NCBI GenBank assembly: GCA_028554795.2
Contig: CM068828.1
Coordinates: 20,763,936-20,827,935, forward strand
Direction of reading: 5' to 3'
DNA: 64,000 nucleotides
DNA from: Sinohyriopsis cumingii
Taxonomy: Eukaryota; Mollusca; Bivalvia; Unionida; Unionidae
A program made the position numbers and the translations under genes. Positions 12,401-26,417 of this stretch are shown here, piece after piece (position 1 is the first letter of the stretch; each line of letters starts with the position of its first letter). The notes under the pieces were generated by a model. It was not told the DNA's origin, did no database searches, and saw only the letters and a program-made list of their open reading frames with translations.

Positions 12401-15400
12401 ATTAATCACCAAGAGAATGTTCAAAATTGTCTGCATGTGAGATGCTGCATTAATCACCAAGAGAATGTTCAAAATTGTCTGCATGTGAGATACTGCATTA
12501 ATCACCAAGAGAATGTTCAGAATTGTATGCATGTGAGATACTGCATTAATCACCAAGAGAATGTTCAAAATTGTCTGCATGTGAGATTCTGCATTAATCA
12601 CCTGGATAGTGTTCAAAATGGCCATTAATCAATGGGAGAATGTTCAAAATTGCCTGCATGTGAGATAGTGTATTAATCACCATGAGAATGTTCAAAATTG
12701 TCTGCATGTGAGATACTGCATTAATCACCTGGATAGTGTTCAAAATGGCCATTAATTAATGGGAGAATGTTCAAAACTGCCTGCATGTGAGATACTGCAT
12801 TAATCACCTGGATAGTGTTCAAAATGGCCATTAATCAATGGGAGAATGTTCAAAATTGCCTGCATGTGAGATAGTGCATTAATCACCAACAGAATGTTCA
12901 AAATTGTCTGCATGTGAGATACTGCATTAATTACCTGGAGAACATTTGAAATGTAACATTTAATCCTTAATAAGTGTACTGACTAACCTCAAAAAAGCTT
13001 TCTCCTTTGCTGCCTTTCTATCTTGCTTGCTGCCATGATGGCCATGAGGTTTAATGTTGATCAGCTTTATTTCCTTTCGAGCATTCTCCATCTCAATGGC
13101 TGTCTTCATGGAAAATTCCACAAACTCCCTGTATTCCGAACAGCAGTACAGCTGTGATGGGTCACTCTGAAGCTGTTGGTCCAGTGTCGGGAAAGGCAGC
13201 AATGATTTTCCACAAAATTCACAGATGCCTTTCTGCAGGATTTCAGCAGCTACATCCTTCTCTTCAGCAACTGGTTGAAGTTTGGTCTCTGCAAGTTCTG
13301 ACTTAAGCTCTTGCTTCTCTGACTCTCTGATATACTGTAGATATCATAATGGAATATCCATGATGAACAAGATGATTCCAAATATTGAAATCAATACAGT
13401 GAAATCTGCCTTAGCAGACATCTTCATACAATGGACATGTGGTCATTGAAGGAGAACATTTAAGATACCTAAGTTTTCTTAAACCTGTCTTAAATTTCAA
13501 CAGAAAATTAAGTCTAAACTTAAACTTAAGTTAGAATCCAACAATCTGATTGACTGAAATTTAAATTTTAACTTATAATTGTCCAAACAAATGTCTTAAA
13601 CGTAGACTTCAAACCTGTGTTGGTGAAACAAAGACCTGTTTAGTATTTTAGTTCCATAAAAAATGGACAAGATTTTGCTTCCATCAGTATCCTTTCTGGA
13701 CAGGATTTTACTGAATCTGAGTTAAAAAGATAAAGAACTTTGATTAACAAAATATGTTTAATTAGAGTTAAAAAAATTCATTACCTGTTAGCTGGGGACA
13801 AATAAATATTATACCTGGGAAAACAAGGTATTCAAAGTCAACCAGCCTTTGATTTGACTGGTCTTATATAACTATATATGCATGTATTCATGCAAGTAAA
13901 TGAACCATCAACATAAAATGATAAATGAAAAAAGGACTTTGGCCTTCAAATCATATAATTTGCAAGAAATTCAATACTAAATGTTTGTGTAAATGAGTAA
14001 TCAGCTTTTAATTGGAGTCACCTTAAAGATGTTTAATTGGACAGCCATATGTTTCTACTTTGCAACCAGATTTTTCAGTCTGATACAGTGGTGAAGTGTC
14101 CTTTCTGAAAGTGTTTCTACCCCCTTTTCAAAGTATGGAAAGTTGATGAAGAAACATATCAGGTATTTATAAGAGGAATGGGGAATGGGATCAGATCAGG
14201 TATTTACAAAAGGAATGGGGAATGGGATCAGATCAGGCATTTACAAGAGGAATAGGGGATGGGAACAGATCAGGTATTTACAAAAGGAATGGGGAATTGG
14301 ATCAGATCAGGTATTTACAAAAGGAATAGGGGAATGGGATCAGATCAGGTATTTATAAGAGGAATAGGGGCTGGGATCAGATCAGGTGTTTACAAATGGA
14401 ATGGGTAATGGGATCAGATCAAGTATTTACAAAAGGAATGGGGAATGGGATCAGATCAGGTATTTACAAAAGGAATGGGGAATGGGATCAGATCAGGTAT
14501 TTACAAGAGGAATAGGGGATGGGATCAGATCAGGTATTTTACAAGAGGAATGGGGAATGGGATCAGATCAGGTATTTACAAGAGGAATAGGGGATGGGAT
14601 CAGAATAGGTATTTACAAGAGGAATGGGGAATGGGATCAGATCAGGTATTACGAAAGGAATGGGGAATAGGATCAGATCAGGTATTTATAAGAGGATTGG
14701 GGAATGGGATCAGATCAGGTATTTATGAGAGGAATGGGGAATGGGATCAGATCAGGTATGTACAAAAGGAATGGGGAATGGGATCAGATCAGATATTTAC
14801 AAGAGGAATGGGGAATGGGATCAGATCAGGTATTACAAAAGGAATGGGGAATAGGATCAGATCAGGTATTTATAAGAGGAATGGGGAATGGGATCAGATC
14901 AGGTATTTATGAGAGGAATGGGGAATGGGATCAGATCAGGTATGTACAAAAGGAATGGGGAATGGGATCAGATCAGGTATTTACAAGAGGAATGGGGAAT
15001 GGGATCAGATCAGGTATTTACAAGAGGAATTGGGAATGGGATCAGATCAATAATAAATTAGTTGGGTAAGCAGATGGGAGAAGAGAGAATAAAGTCCAAA
15101 CAGAAATAATGCTGGTTGGAAGGAGGTTAAAAGTTGAATACACTACATATCAGGTATCATTACTTTAGGAATAAATTCTTTGTTTTGACATATATATATT
15201 ATGAGGTAACGTACCTGATGATGTCAATAGTAGATATATCATTGCAAATTGAGGTTTACAAGTCATTTACCAAATCAGTGAAGCTGGTAAAATATGGATA
15301 TATCTGCCTTCCAATGCTCAAAAACAAGATTATATCCCTATCGTCAAAATGACATGTATGTGGAATATTTTGTGGAAGAAAATCTGTATATATCATAATT

Positions 15401-18400
15401 ATTTGTACCACTACAACACCTTCAAGTCATGATGTGACAATGTTGTCAGAGCTGTAAATTTAATTCTTTGTGGCACCAAACACGGTCTGGTCATTATGTC
15501 ACAACATTGGCAAAACTGTAAATCGAATTATCAGTGGCACTACAACACTGATGAGTCATGATGGCACAGTGTTATCAAAGTTGTAAATGTAACTATCCTG
15601 GTACAACAGCCATCATAACAATTCCATAGCATCAAAGTAGTTCTGAAAAAATGTAATTCACAATGACACTACAACACAAATATTGTGTGTTTTCACAATC
15701 ATTTTAAAGTTGTAAACTTTTTTCTCTCTGGCACTGCAAAATCAGACTGGTCATGATGTTACAATGGGATCAAATTCTCATTTAAACTTCTAAATAGACT
15801 GGTCAGAATGTCACAATAGTGTCAAAGTTAATATAATTATCTGTGACACTACAGTACAGACTGGTCATGATCATATAGTGGTGTTAAAGTCCCTGTGACG
15901 TTACAAATAGACTGGTCAAGAGGTCACAATGGTGTCATGAATTTCACTCCTGCAGCTTTAAAATTCTGCCAGTCAGAAACCAGGTGACATTAGCAGATAT
16001 GTTAGGAAATAGACATGTATGTATTTTAATTGCATCAATTATATTTTTACCAAGTTCTTAACATTTTAGTAGCAAATATTTTGAAATAAATTATGGTGCA
16101 GTCTACTTTAATGCATTAGAAAATCTCACAAAGTGGAAAATAAAGTAATCTCATTATCTGTCTAGATGTAATTCCATCCTCTGTTGAGCTGTTATCCCAC
16201 TCTATCTAGCTGTGCATACATAACCGTTTCTTTATTGTAACTTTCATTTGCATGCAAGCCACAAAAAAACATTAAACCTCAAAATAACATCACACCTTTA
16301 AGGATTAAATTCAGTAAAATTTCCACACACCAAATCAACCTAATTAATCTGATATTTCAGATCAGGTGAAGAACAGAGAAGGATGATCAGAGGTGAGAAA
16401 GAATAAAAAATTATAATGAAAATTTAATGTCTCATAAAAATTAAAATAAATAAAAAAGAGAGATAAGAGATACAAAATGGAGAGCAGAAATCATGTTGAA
16501 ACTAAGAGCTGACAGCAGTTGAGACAGAGGATAGATCAAGAATTAGCACCAGAAAAAGAATTAGTCAAGGGCAGAAATAAAGTTGAAACCAGACCAGACA
16601 GCAGAGAGGAGATAAATCAAGTAGAGGACAGATCAGATGATAGATAAGATAAGCCCATCAAGTGCAGAGATCAGATTCAAACCAGATTAGGAAGCCGATG
16701 AAAGAGATGACAGATAAGAAATTAACGATCGCTTAGATACCAGATCAGATGAGAAATAACTGACAGCATTCAAGAGCAAAAGTCATATGTTGAAACCCGA
16801 TCAGAGAACAGATAAGAGACAAGACAGATCAGGCACAGAACAGATCAGAGGATAGATAATGGAGAACAAGTCAAGAACAGACATCAGATTGGAATGAAAT
16901 TCAACAGAATATTAGATAGAAGACAGATCAAGAATCAAAGATCAGTCAGAGAACAGATAAAAAGAAAGAAGGAAGAACCAGTCAAGAGTTGAGATAAGGT
17001 TGCTGACAAATGAGAAAGCAGATGAAAGAAGAGACAGATCAAGAATTAACATATCTACCTAATGTAAAAAATATACCAACTGTGAAAACCATAGTCCCAA
17101 CTCTGCTACAACTTACTGTTATCATAGGTCAGGGTCTACACTTTTTCCTTCAAACCTTTATTTGTAGAGGCCGCCCTTATCTACTGTTGCATTATGCAAT
17201 ATGGCAATCTGTGTCTATAACACATGGGCAAATAGGGCAGACACTGATTTCCACAAATCAGTGGAAAGATAAGGTAGAAAATGGTCTTGAGATCAGATCA
17301 GGTTGAAATCAGTTTAGAAATTGGAGAAGAGAGATTAGGAATTAAAGAGCAGGTAGAGTACAGATCAGGTTGAGATTATAGAGAAGGCAGATCAATAATT
17401 ATAGAACAAGCAGAGGACAGATCAGAGGTCTGAGATCAGTCAGAATGCTAGTTATAGCCTCTGTCTACCTGCAATATCTGTGGTGGACCAATGCTTGGGA
17501 TGAAGTTTCTCTTGTCACGAGTTTTCTTGTGAGCTGATTCCTCATCTGAGGTCTTTAAATAATAATAAGAACAAATAATATGCTAACAATAAAATAATTA
17601 TCTGGTAATAATAAGTGTCATCATACAAATCATCTCTACAGTTATTGAATTGAGAACTTCACAGCATATGCCATCAATTCAGTATGAAATATGAAATCAT
17701 CTCTGCAATTATCAAATTGAGAACTTCACAGCACATGCAATCCATGTATTTACATTCTATTTTCATAGAAATCATTGTTCAATTATCAAATTGAGAACAT
17801 CACAGCATATGCAATCCATCTATTTACATTCTATTTTCAGCCATTTTCAAATCAAGAACTTCACAGCATGTACTGTATTTACATTATATTTTGATACTGT
17901 AAATTCTTATAACATATGGTCTACAAAACAGAGAAGCATATAATATGCAAACTAGCATTCTAGTCATGCTTAAGTTATAAGCAAGATAGGGTAACCTCAT
18001 TATAGCACACACTGTTATAACATGAACTTGGAATTAACACAGCTACACCATGGCTCTTGACTTTATTTCTTTGATGTTCCTTATTTTCTATGCTATACAA
18101 AACATCAGCCAAGAAGAAAGATGAAAATAATTCAGTTAAGTTTCAGAAAACTATAGTTCACAGATCAGAATAGCTATGGTTAGTTTTCATTGAGCATGGG
18201 GCTGTCTTAATCCCATTGAGCATGGGTCTGTCTTAATCCTATTTGCATGTGCATACACCAATACACATTCATAGGATTTTGATTATTATTGCTATACCAC
18301 AGACAAAGTGCATAATAAAGTTGGCAGTTATGAAGCCCAACTACTATGCTGTAGCAATGTTCCCTGTATTGCCTCTCTGCTGTCATTTTAATAGATGCTT

Positions 18401-21400
18401 ATTGGTCCTGCCATTATAATGTAAGATATGTATTATATACAAATTTAGAAATAATGACCCAACCAACTCCTTTATAATCAGCCAACAGACTCTTGGTGGC
18501 AGGATTAGTGATATTCTAGCTGACAACAATACTATCTTTCTGTCCATCTTAATATAGCCTTGCATGGAATGAGGGTAATTACCAAAGAAGCTCTCCATGG
18601 GAGGATGTTCCAAGCCTCCACATAGAGAGAAAGTGCATGGTTGCCTGATTGGCATTGGATGTATGCTGTGTTGTCTGTAGTGATCATGATGCAGAGATGC
18701 CTTATGCAGGTGATGAAACCAAGAAGTGTTCATTTCTAGATTGCTGATGGGGTTGAAAGCTTCTTTCCATAACCACCAGCCTTGCAAAGCTACTTCCATG
18801 GGGTCTAGGTTGATCCCTAAAACTACTTCCATGGGGTCTAGGTTGATCCCTAAAACTACTTCCATGGGGTCTAGGTGGATCACTGAGAGAAAATGGGTGC
18901 AAAGGAAGGAGTGAGGTTCTGCTGTGTGAATCAGAGAAATTTGTCAAGATTTCTCCACCAACACAAATGGTCATGAAACCTGGATCCTATGGGGGCTGAG
19001 TGGACATGGGGTCCATGGCAGGTCTCCAATTTGCTAAAAGCAAGAAAAGGAGGGGCCATATATGAAGCCATCCCAGGGATACAAAGTCTGCTGCTGCATT
19101 CTGTATCTTCAGAAATAGAGGTATAGATAAGTGGACAACAATGTCTTCTTGTCCAGCCTTGCTAGGAGAGGAAGTATCTGTGAGATTCTGCTGGGACGAA
19201 CACGGACTGTTCCTGGACAGTTGAGGTAGTTCATAACAATATAAAGTAAATTCAGAAGAGGGAAAAGATAAAACTTTTCTTAGGTGGAAATATGGCAGAT
19301 TTAAGTCAAAACATCCCAGAGAGATAAATTCCTCAGGATGACATGTTTCAGGACATTGCGCATAACCAATCAAAGTACTGGAGCATAGGAATCCATAAAT
19401 TAAATTACCTACTATTAAACCCATCATCGAGTGGAAGCTAGGCCAAAAGGAAGAGTCTGAAATTAAAAGATCTCAAGTTCAAGATAAAACTGCAGAAATT
19501 TCATGTAGGCTAGGAAGATGTGAAAGTAAAGATACATATCCTGAAATCTACAGTCATTTGGCCTGATGATATTCCTGATGGATGTTCATGCCCTGGTATG
19601 CAACATGTGATGATGTCCATGCCCTTGTATACATCCTGTGATAATGCTCATGCCTTGGTACGCATCCTGTGATGATGATCATGCCATAGTATGCATCCTG
19701 TGATGATGCTCGTTACCTGGTATGCATCCTGCCATAGTATGCATCCTGTGATGATGCTCGTGCCCTGGTATGCATCCTGTGATGATATTCATGCCCTGAC
19801 ATACATTCTGTGATGGATGATGTTCATACCATAGTATGCATCCTGTGATAATGTTCATGCCTGGTATGCATCCTGTGATCATGTGCATGCCCTGGTATGC
19901 ATCCTGTGATGATGTTAATACCCTGGTATGCATCCTGTGATGATGTTAATACCCTGGTATGCATCCTGTGATGATGTTCATGCACTGGTATGCATCCTGT
20001 GATGATGTTCATGCCCGGGTATGCATCCTGTGATGATGTTCATGTACTGCTATGCATCCTGTGATGATGTTCATGCTCTAATTTGCATCCTGTGATATAG
20101 TTCATGCCCTTGTATGCATCATGTAATGATGTTCATACCCTAGTATGCATCCTATGATCATGTTCATCCCTTCGTATTCATCCTGTGATGATATTTATGC
20201 CCTGGAATGCATCCTGTGATGATATTTATGACCTGGGATGCATCCTGTGATGATGTTTGTGCTAAGGTCTTTAATATTATGAACCTTTTTGAAGAGTGCA
20301 GTTTATATGCAAAATCTGAATTTATATTTCAAGTTATTTTTTTAATTATCTTTGATCTCTATTCTTTTTGATCACTCTTACTTTGCACTAAGTAGCCAGT
20401 ATTGTGCTGATGTCCCATTAAACCCTGTACATACATACATATTAATTGTAACTGATGTCCCATTAAACCCTGTACAAACATACATATTAATTGTAACTGA
20501 TGTCCCATTAAACCCTGTACATACATACATATTAATTGTAACTGATGTCCCATTAAACTCTGTACATACATACATATTAATTGTAACTGCAAATAAAAAG
20601 AGAACACATGCTTATTTCAAGCCTCTAAGTAACTCAATAAATATAGAATGGATTTGCTTTTGAAAGCAAAAAAATGGCCCATCCCGCCCCAATGGCAAGA
20701 CATCATTCTATGCACTGGTATCTGAAAATACTTAACATAAGGAATGGAAGAAAATCTACTAAAGCAGATAAAATTAACTTTTTCTCTGGATTGTTATATA
20801 AAAAGTCCTGTCTTTTAAGAATGCATTTTATTTGTTTATCTCAAGTGACTTTTGCTTAATCATGCTAAATGGCTTTAGCAAAAAGCATCAAAGTAAAAAA
20901 AAACCACCTCAAAAATACTTTAAAATGCAATATAAAATTGTATAAGGGCCTGAGAATAGAATGAAGTCAACTACATATTAATGTAAAGAATCAGGCAAAA
21001 GTTTGTCAACCTAAAGTAACTTTTGCTTAAATATGTTTGCAGTGTTTTTGTCAAAAGACATCCATTTAGCCTTAAATACTTAAAAAGGTGAAAATAATTA
21101 ATGTTAATGTTTGTCAACAGAACATACTCAAGTCTTGGGCCCCACTCAAGGTATCTAAGTGTCAAATTTGGTCTGCTATGGATCAACAGTTTTCCAGCTA
21201 AGTTGCTTAGAGGAAATGGTTACATACAAATAGATGGACAGAACAAAGTTACATACAGACAGATGGACAGAACAAAGTTATGTACAGATGAACAGAACAA
21301 AGTTACATACAGATAGATGGACAGAACAAAGTTACGTACAGATGAACAGAACAAAGTTACATACAAATAGATGGACAGAACAAAGTTACATACAGACAGA

Positions 21401-24400
21401 AGGACAGAACAAAGTTACATACAGATAGATGGACAGAACAAAGTTACATACAGATAGATGGACAGAACAAAGTTACATACAGACAGATGGACAGAACAAA
21501 GCTACATACAAATAGATGGACAGAACAAAGTCACACACAGACAGATTAACAGAACAAAGTTACATACAGACAGATGGACAGAACAAAGTCACATACAGAC
21601 AGATGGACAGAACAAAGTTACATACAGATAGATGGACAGAACAAAGTCACATACAGACACATGGACAGAACAAAGTTACAGACAGATGGACAGAATAAAG
21701 TTACATACAGACAGATGCACAGAACAAAGTCAGATACAGACAGATGGACAGAACAAAGTTACATACAGATGAACAGAACAAAGTTACATACAGATAGATG
21801 AACATAACAAAGTTACATACAGATGAAGAGAATAAAGTTACATACAAATAGATGGACAGAACAAAGTTACATACAGACAGATGGACAGAACAAAGTTACA
21901 TACAGATAGATGGACAGAACAAAGTTACATACAGATAGATGGACAGAACAAAGTTACGTACAGATGAACAGAACAAAGTTACATACAAATAGATGGACAG
22001 AACAAAGTTACATACAGATAGATGGACAGAACAAAGTTACATACAGATAGATGGACAGAACAAAGATACATACAGACAGATGAACAGAACAAAGTTATGT
22101 ACAGATGAACAGAACAAAGTTACGTACAGATGAACAGAACAACGTTACGTAAAGATGAACAGAACAAAGTTACATACAAATAGATGGACAGAACAAAGTT
22201 ACCTACAGACAGATGGACAGAACAAAATTACATACAGACAGATGGAGAGAACAAAGTTACATACAGATAGATGGACAGAACAAAGTTACGTACAGATGAA
22301 CCGAACAAAGTTACATACAAATAGATGGACAGAACAAAGTTACATACAGACAGATGGACAGAACAAAGTTACATACAGATAGATGGACAGAACAAAGTTA
22401 CATACAGATAGATGGAAAGAACAAAGTTACATACAGACAGATGGACAGAACAAAGATACATACAGACAGATGGACAGAACAAAGTTACATACAGATAGAT
22501 GGACAGAACAAATTTACATACAGACAGATGGACAGAACAAAGTTACATATAGACAGATGGACAGAACAAATTTACATACAGACAGATGGACAGAACAAAG
22601 ATACATACAGACAGATGAACAGAACAAAGTTACGTACAGATGAACAGAACAAAGTTACGTACAGATGAACAGAACGTTACGTACAGATGAACAGAACAAA
22701 GTTACGTACAGATGAACAGAAAAAAGTTACATACAAATAGATGGACAGAACTAAGTTACATACAGATAGATGGACAGAGCAAAGTTACATACAGATAGAT
22801 GGACAGAACAAAGTTATGTACAGATGAACAGAACAAAGTTACATACAAATAGATGGACAGAACAAAGTTACATACCGATAGATGGACAGAACAAAGTTAC
22901 ATACAGACAGATGGACAGAACAAAGTTACGTACAGATAGATGAACAGAACAAAGTTACATACAGATGAACAGAAGAAAGTTATATACAAATAGATGGACA
23001 AAACAAAGTTACATACAGACAGATGGACAGAACAAAGTTACGTACAGATGAACAGATCAAAGTTACGTACAGATGAACAGAACAAAGTTACATACAAATA
23101 GATGGACAGAACAAAGTTACATACCGACAGATGGACAGAACAAAGTTACATACAGACAGATGGACAGAACAAAGTTACATACAGATAGATGGACAGAACA
23201 AAGTTACATACAGACAGATGGACAGAACAAAGTTACATACAGACAGATGAACAGAACAAATTTACATACAGACAGATGAACAGAACAAAGTTACATACAG
23301 ACAGATGAACAGAACAAAGTTACATACAGACAGATGGACAGAACAAAGATACATACAGACAGATGAACAGAACAAAGTTACGTACAGATGAACAGAACAA
23401 AGTTACGTACAGATGAACAGAACAAAGTTACATACAAATAGATGGACAGAACAAAGTTATGTACAGATGAACAGAACAAAGATACATACAAATAGATGGA
23501 CAGAACAAAGTTACATACAGATAGATCAACAGAACAAAGTTACATACAGATAGATGGACAGAACAAAGTTATGTACAGATGAACAGAACAAAGTTACATA
23601 CAGATAGATGGACAGAACTAAGTTACATACAGATAGATGGACAGAACAAAGTTACATACAGATAGATGGGCAGAACAAAGATACATACAGATAGATGGAC
23701 AGAACAAAGTTACATAAACATAGATGGACAGAACAAAGTTACATACAGACAGATGGACAGAACAAAGTTACATATAGACAGATGGACAGAGCAAATTTAC
23801 ATACAGACAGACGGACAGAACAAAGTTACATACACATGAACAGAACAAAGTTACATACAGACAGATGGACAGAACAAAGTTACGTACAGATGGACAGAAC
23901 AAAGTTATGTACAGATGAACAGAACAAAGTTACATACAAATAGATGGACAGAACAAAGTTACATACAGACAGATGGACAGAACAAAGTTACATACAGATA
24001 GATGGACAGAACAAATTTACATACAGACAGATGGACAGAACAAAGTTAGATACACATGAACAGAACAAAGTTACATACAGACAGATGGACAGAACAAAGT
24101 TACTTACAGATGGACAGAACAAAGTTACATACAGACAGATTGACAGAACAAAGTTACATACAGATAGATGGACAGAACAAAGTTACATACAGACAGATTA
24201 ACAGAACAAAGTTACATACAGACAGATGGACAGACAAAACCAATGTCTCCATCCCTGGATGAAGGGAAACATATATGTTGTCATTTAAGTTTGAATTAGT
24301 TGACAAAATGAATGAGTTATTGAGAATAATTGAAAAAACAGAAAATTTAATTTAAAATATTAAATGCAAATGACCGATACGGGGTGAACATCTGTTTAAA

Positions 24401-26379
24401 ATGAAAATTATATGTGACCTAAATGGATCACACTGACCTATTCATAGTGGCTCTGAATGATGGAAGAAATCCAATCCAGTTTATTTACTGATACATATGT
24501 TAAAGGTGGAGACAAGAAAGTATACCAAAGAATATTCACTGTTACCTTTGTACAACTATGAACAGTAATACTTCTAGTGTATGTAGATGTAGGTGAGTAC
24601 AATACAAATATGAACAGTAATACTTCCAGTGTATGTAGATGTAGGTGAGTACAATACAAATATGAACAGTAATACCTCCAGTGTATGCAGATGTCAGTGA
24701 GTACAATACAAATATGAACAGTAATACTTCCAGTGTATGTAGATGTAGGTGAGTACAATACAAATATGAACAGTAATACTTCCAGTGTATGTAGATGTAG
24801 GTGAGTACAATACAAATATGAACAGTAATACCTCCAGTGTATGCAGATGTCAGTGAGTACGATACAAATATGAACAGTAATACTTCCAGTGTATGTAGAT
24901 GTAGGTGAGTACAATACAAATATGAACAGTAATACTTCCAGTGTATGTAGATGTAGGTGAGTACAATACAAATATGAACAGTAATACCTCCAGTGTATGC
25001 AGATGTCAGTGAGTACGATACAAATATGAACAGTAATACTTCCAGTGTATGTAGATGTAGGTGAGTACAATACAAATATGAACAGTAATACTTCCAGTGT
25101 ATGTAGATGTAGGTGAGTACAATACAAATATGAACAGTAATACCTCCAGCGTATGCAGATGTCAGTGAGTACAATACAAATATGAACAGTAATATTTCTT
25201 CTAGTGTATGTAGGTGTAGGTGGGTACAATACAAATACGAACAGTAATATTTGTAATGTATATAGGTGCAGGTGGGTGCAATACAAATATGAACAGTACT
25301 ACTTCTACTAGTGTATGTAGGTGTAGGTGGGTACAATACAAATAAGAAAATATACATTATATACATTCTAGTGTATACTGGTGTAATGGGTACTGTATAC
25401 ATGTGAACAGCAATACTTTCTCATGAATGTAGGTGTAGGTGGGTACAGAACAAATCAAGGCATTTGACCTCTTGAAAGTGCTATGTACATGTAGTGAGAC
25501 CCATCCATCCATCTATCTGTCAATCGCCACATCTCCTCATCAGCAACCAACAGATAAAATTTCACTAACTCTACATTTATATCATCTCTGTGGTACCCAT
25601 ATGTGAGAGGGGTATGATCCCTGGCCACATGGGATGGTGTTAAAGATCCAATGTACACAAATTTAAATAACAATGACTGCTTCATATATGCATGAGACCT
25701 GGCCACATGGGATGGTGTTAAAGATCCAATGTACACAAATTTAAATAACAATGACTGCTTCATATATGCATGAGACATGTTAGTATTACATATTATACAT
25801 AAGATGGATTTCATACTATTACCCTTGGTCAATGTTTGGGGGGTGGGGATAATTAGTGTGCCCTGGGGCAATTGGTGTAGGGGGGTGTTTTTGTAATATG
25901 CAGTACAAAATATAGGGCTATGCAACATAAGCCACAGTAGCTGCTTTAGTTGGAATTGAGATATAGTTTTGGCACGAAAGGTTTTACTCCTGTTTCATGC
26001 AAACAATAACTGTGATCACAGATTTCATCTACACTGTATTACAACACAGGCATCAGAAAAGCACCATTGTAAACAACATTACAGCTTTCAACATCATGCA
26101 AAAAGTACTCACTACTGTAATACTGATATATTTTTTCCTGATTAAAATAACAAAAAAGCAGACACATTTTTATACACATATTTTACATTTGATCAATTTC
26201 AGGATGACATGACCTGTACCAAAAATCTAAGTGTACTAGAATCTAAATACAAAAGTAAATACAGTACCAATCATATATTTATTTTTTAATTAACTGACTT
26301 GAGTTAGTTGTTATGTAACAAACATTGTTTTCTCTGATCCCATGTTAATTATCATTTCATTAAATTGCTACATTTGATC

Positions 26380-26417
<38 letters not shown>

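Noticed and set aside
17010..17306. 98-codon plus-strand frame as a gene
   Set aside because: It starts and ends inside AGATCAG repeats, has no domain and no splice support.
18987..19427. 146-codon minus frame with hydrophobic stretches as a membrane protein gene
   Set aside because: No family resemblance, no promoter or splice context, and it lies inside intron 8 of the traced gene.
21226..24262. Many MDRTKLHTDRWTEQ-type frames as a protein family
   Set aside because: All are readings of the 29-bp minisatellite in different frames.
24438..25402. Long minus-strand frames of 282 and 286 codons as a repetitive protein
   Set aside because: They lie entirely in a 52-bp tandem array, occur in two overlapping frames and have no splice or codon evidence.
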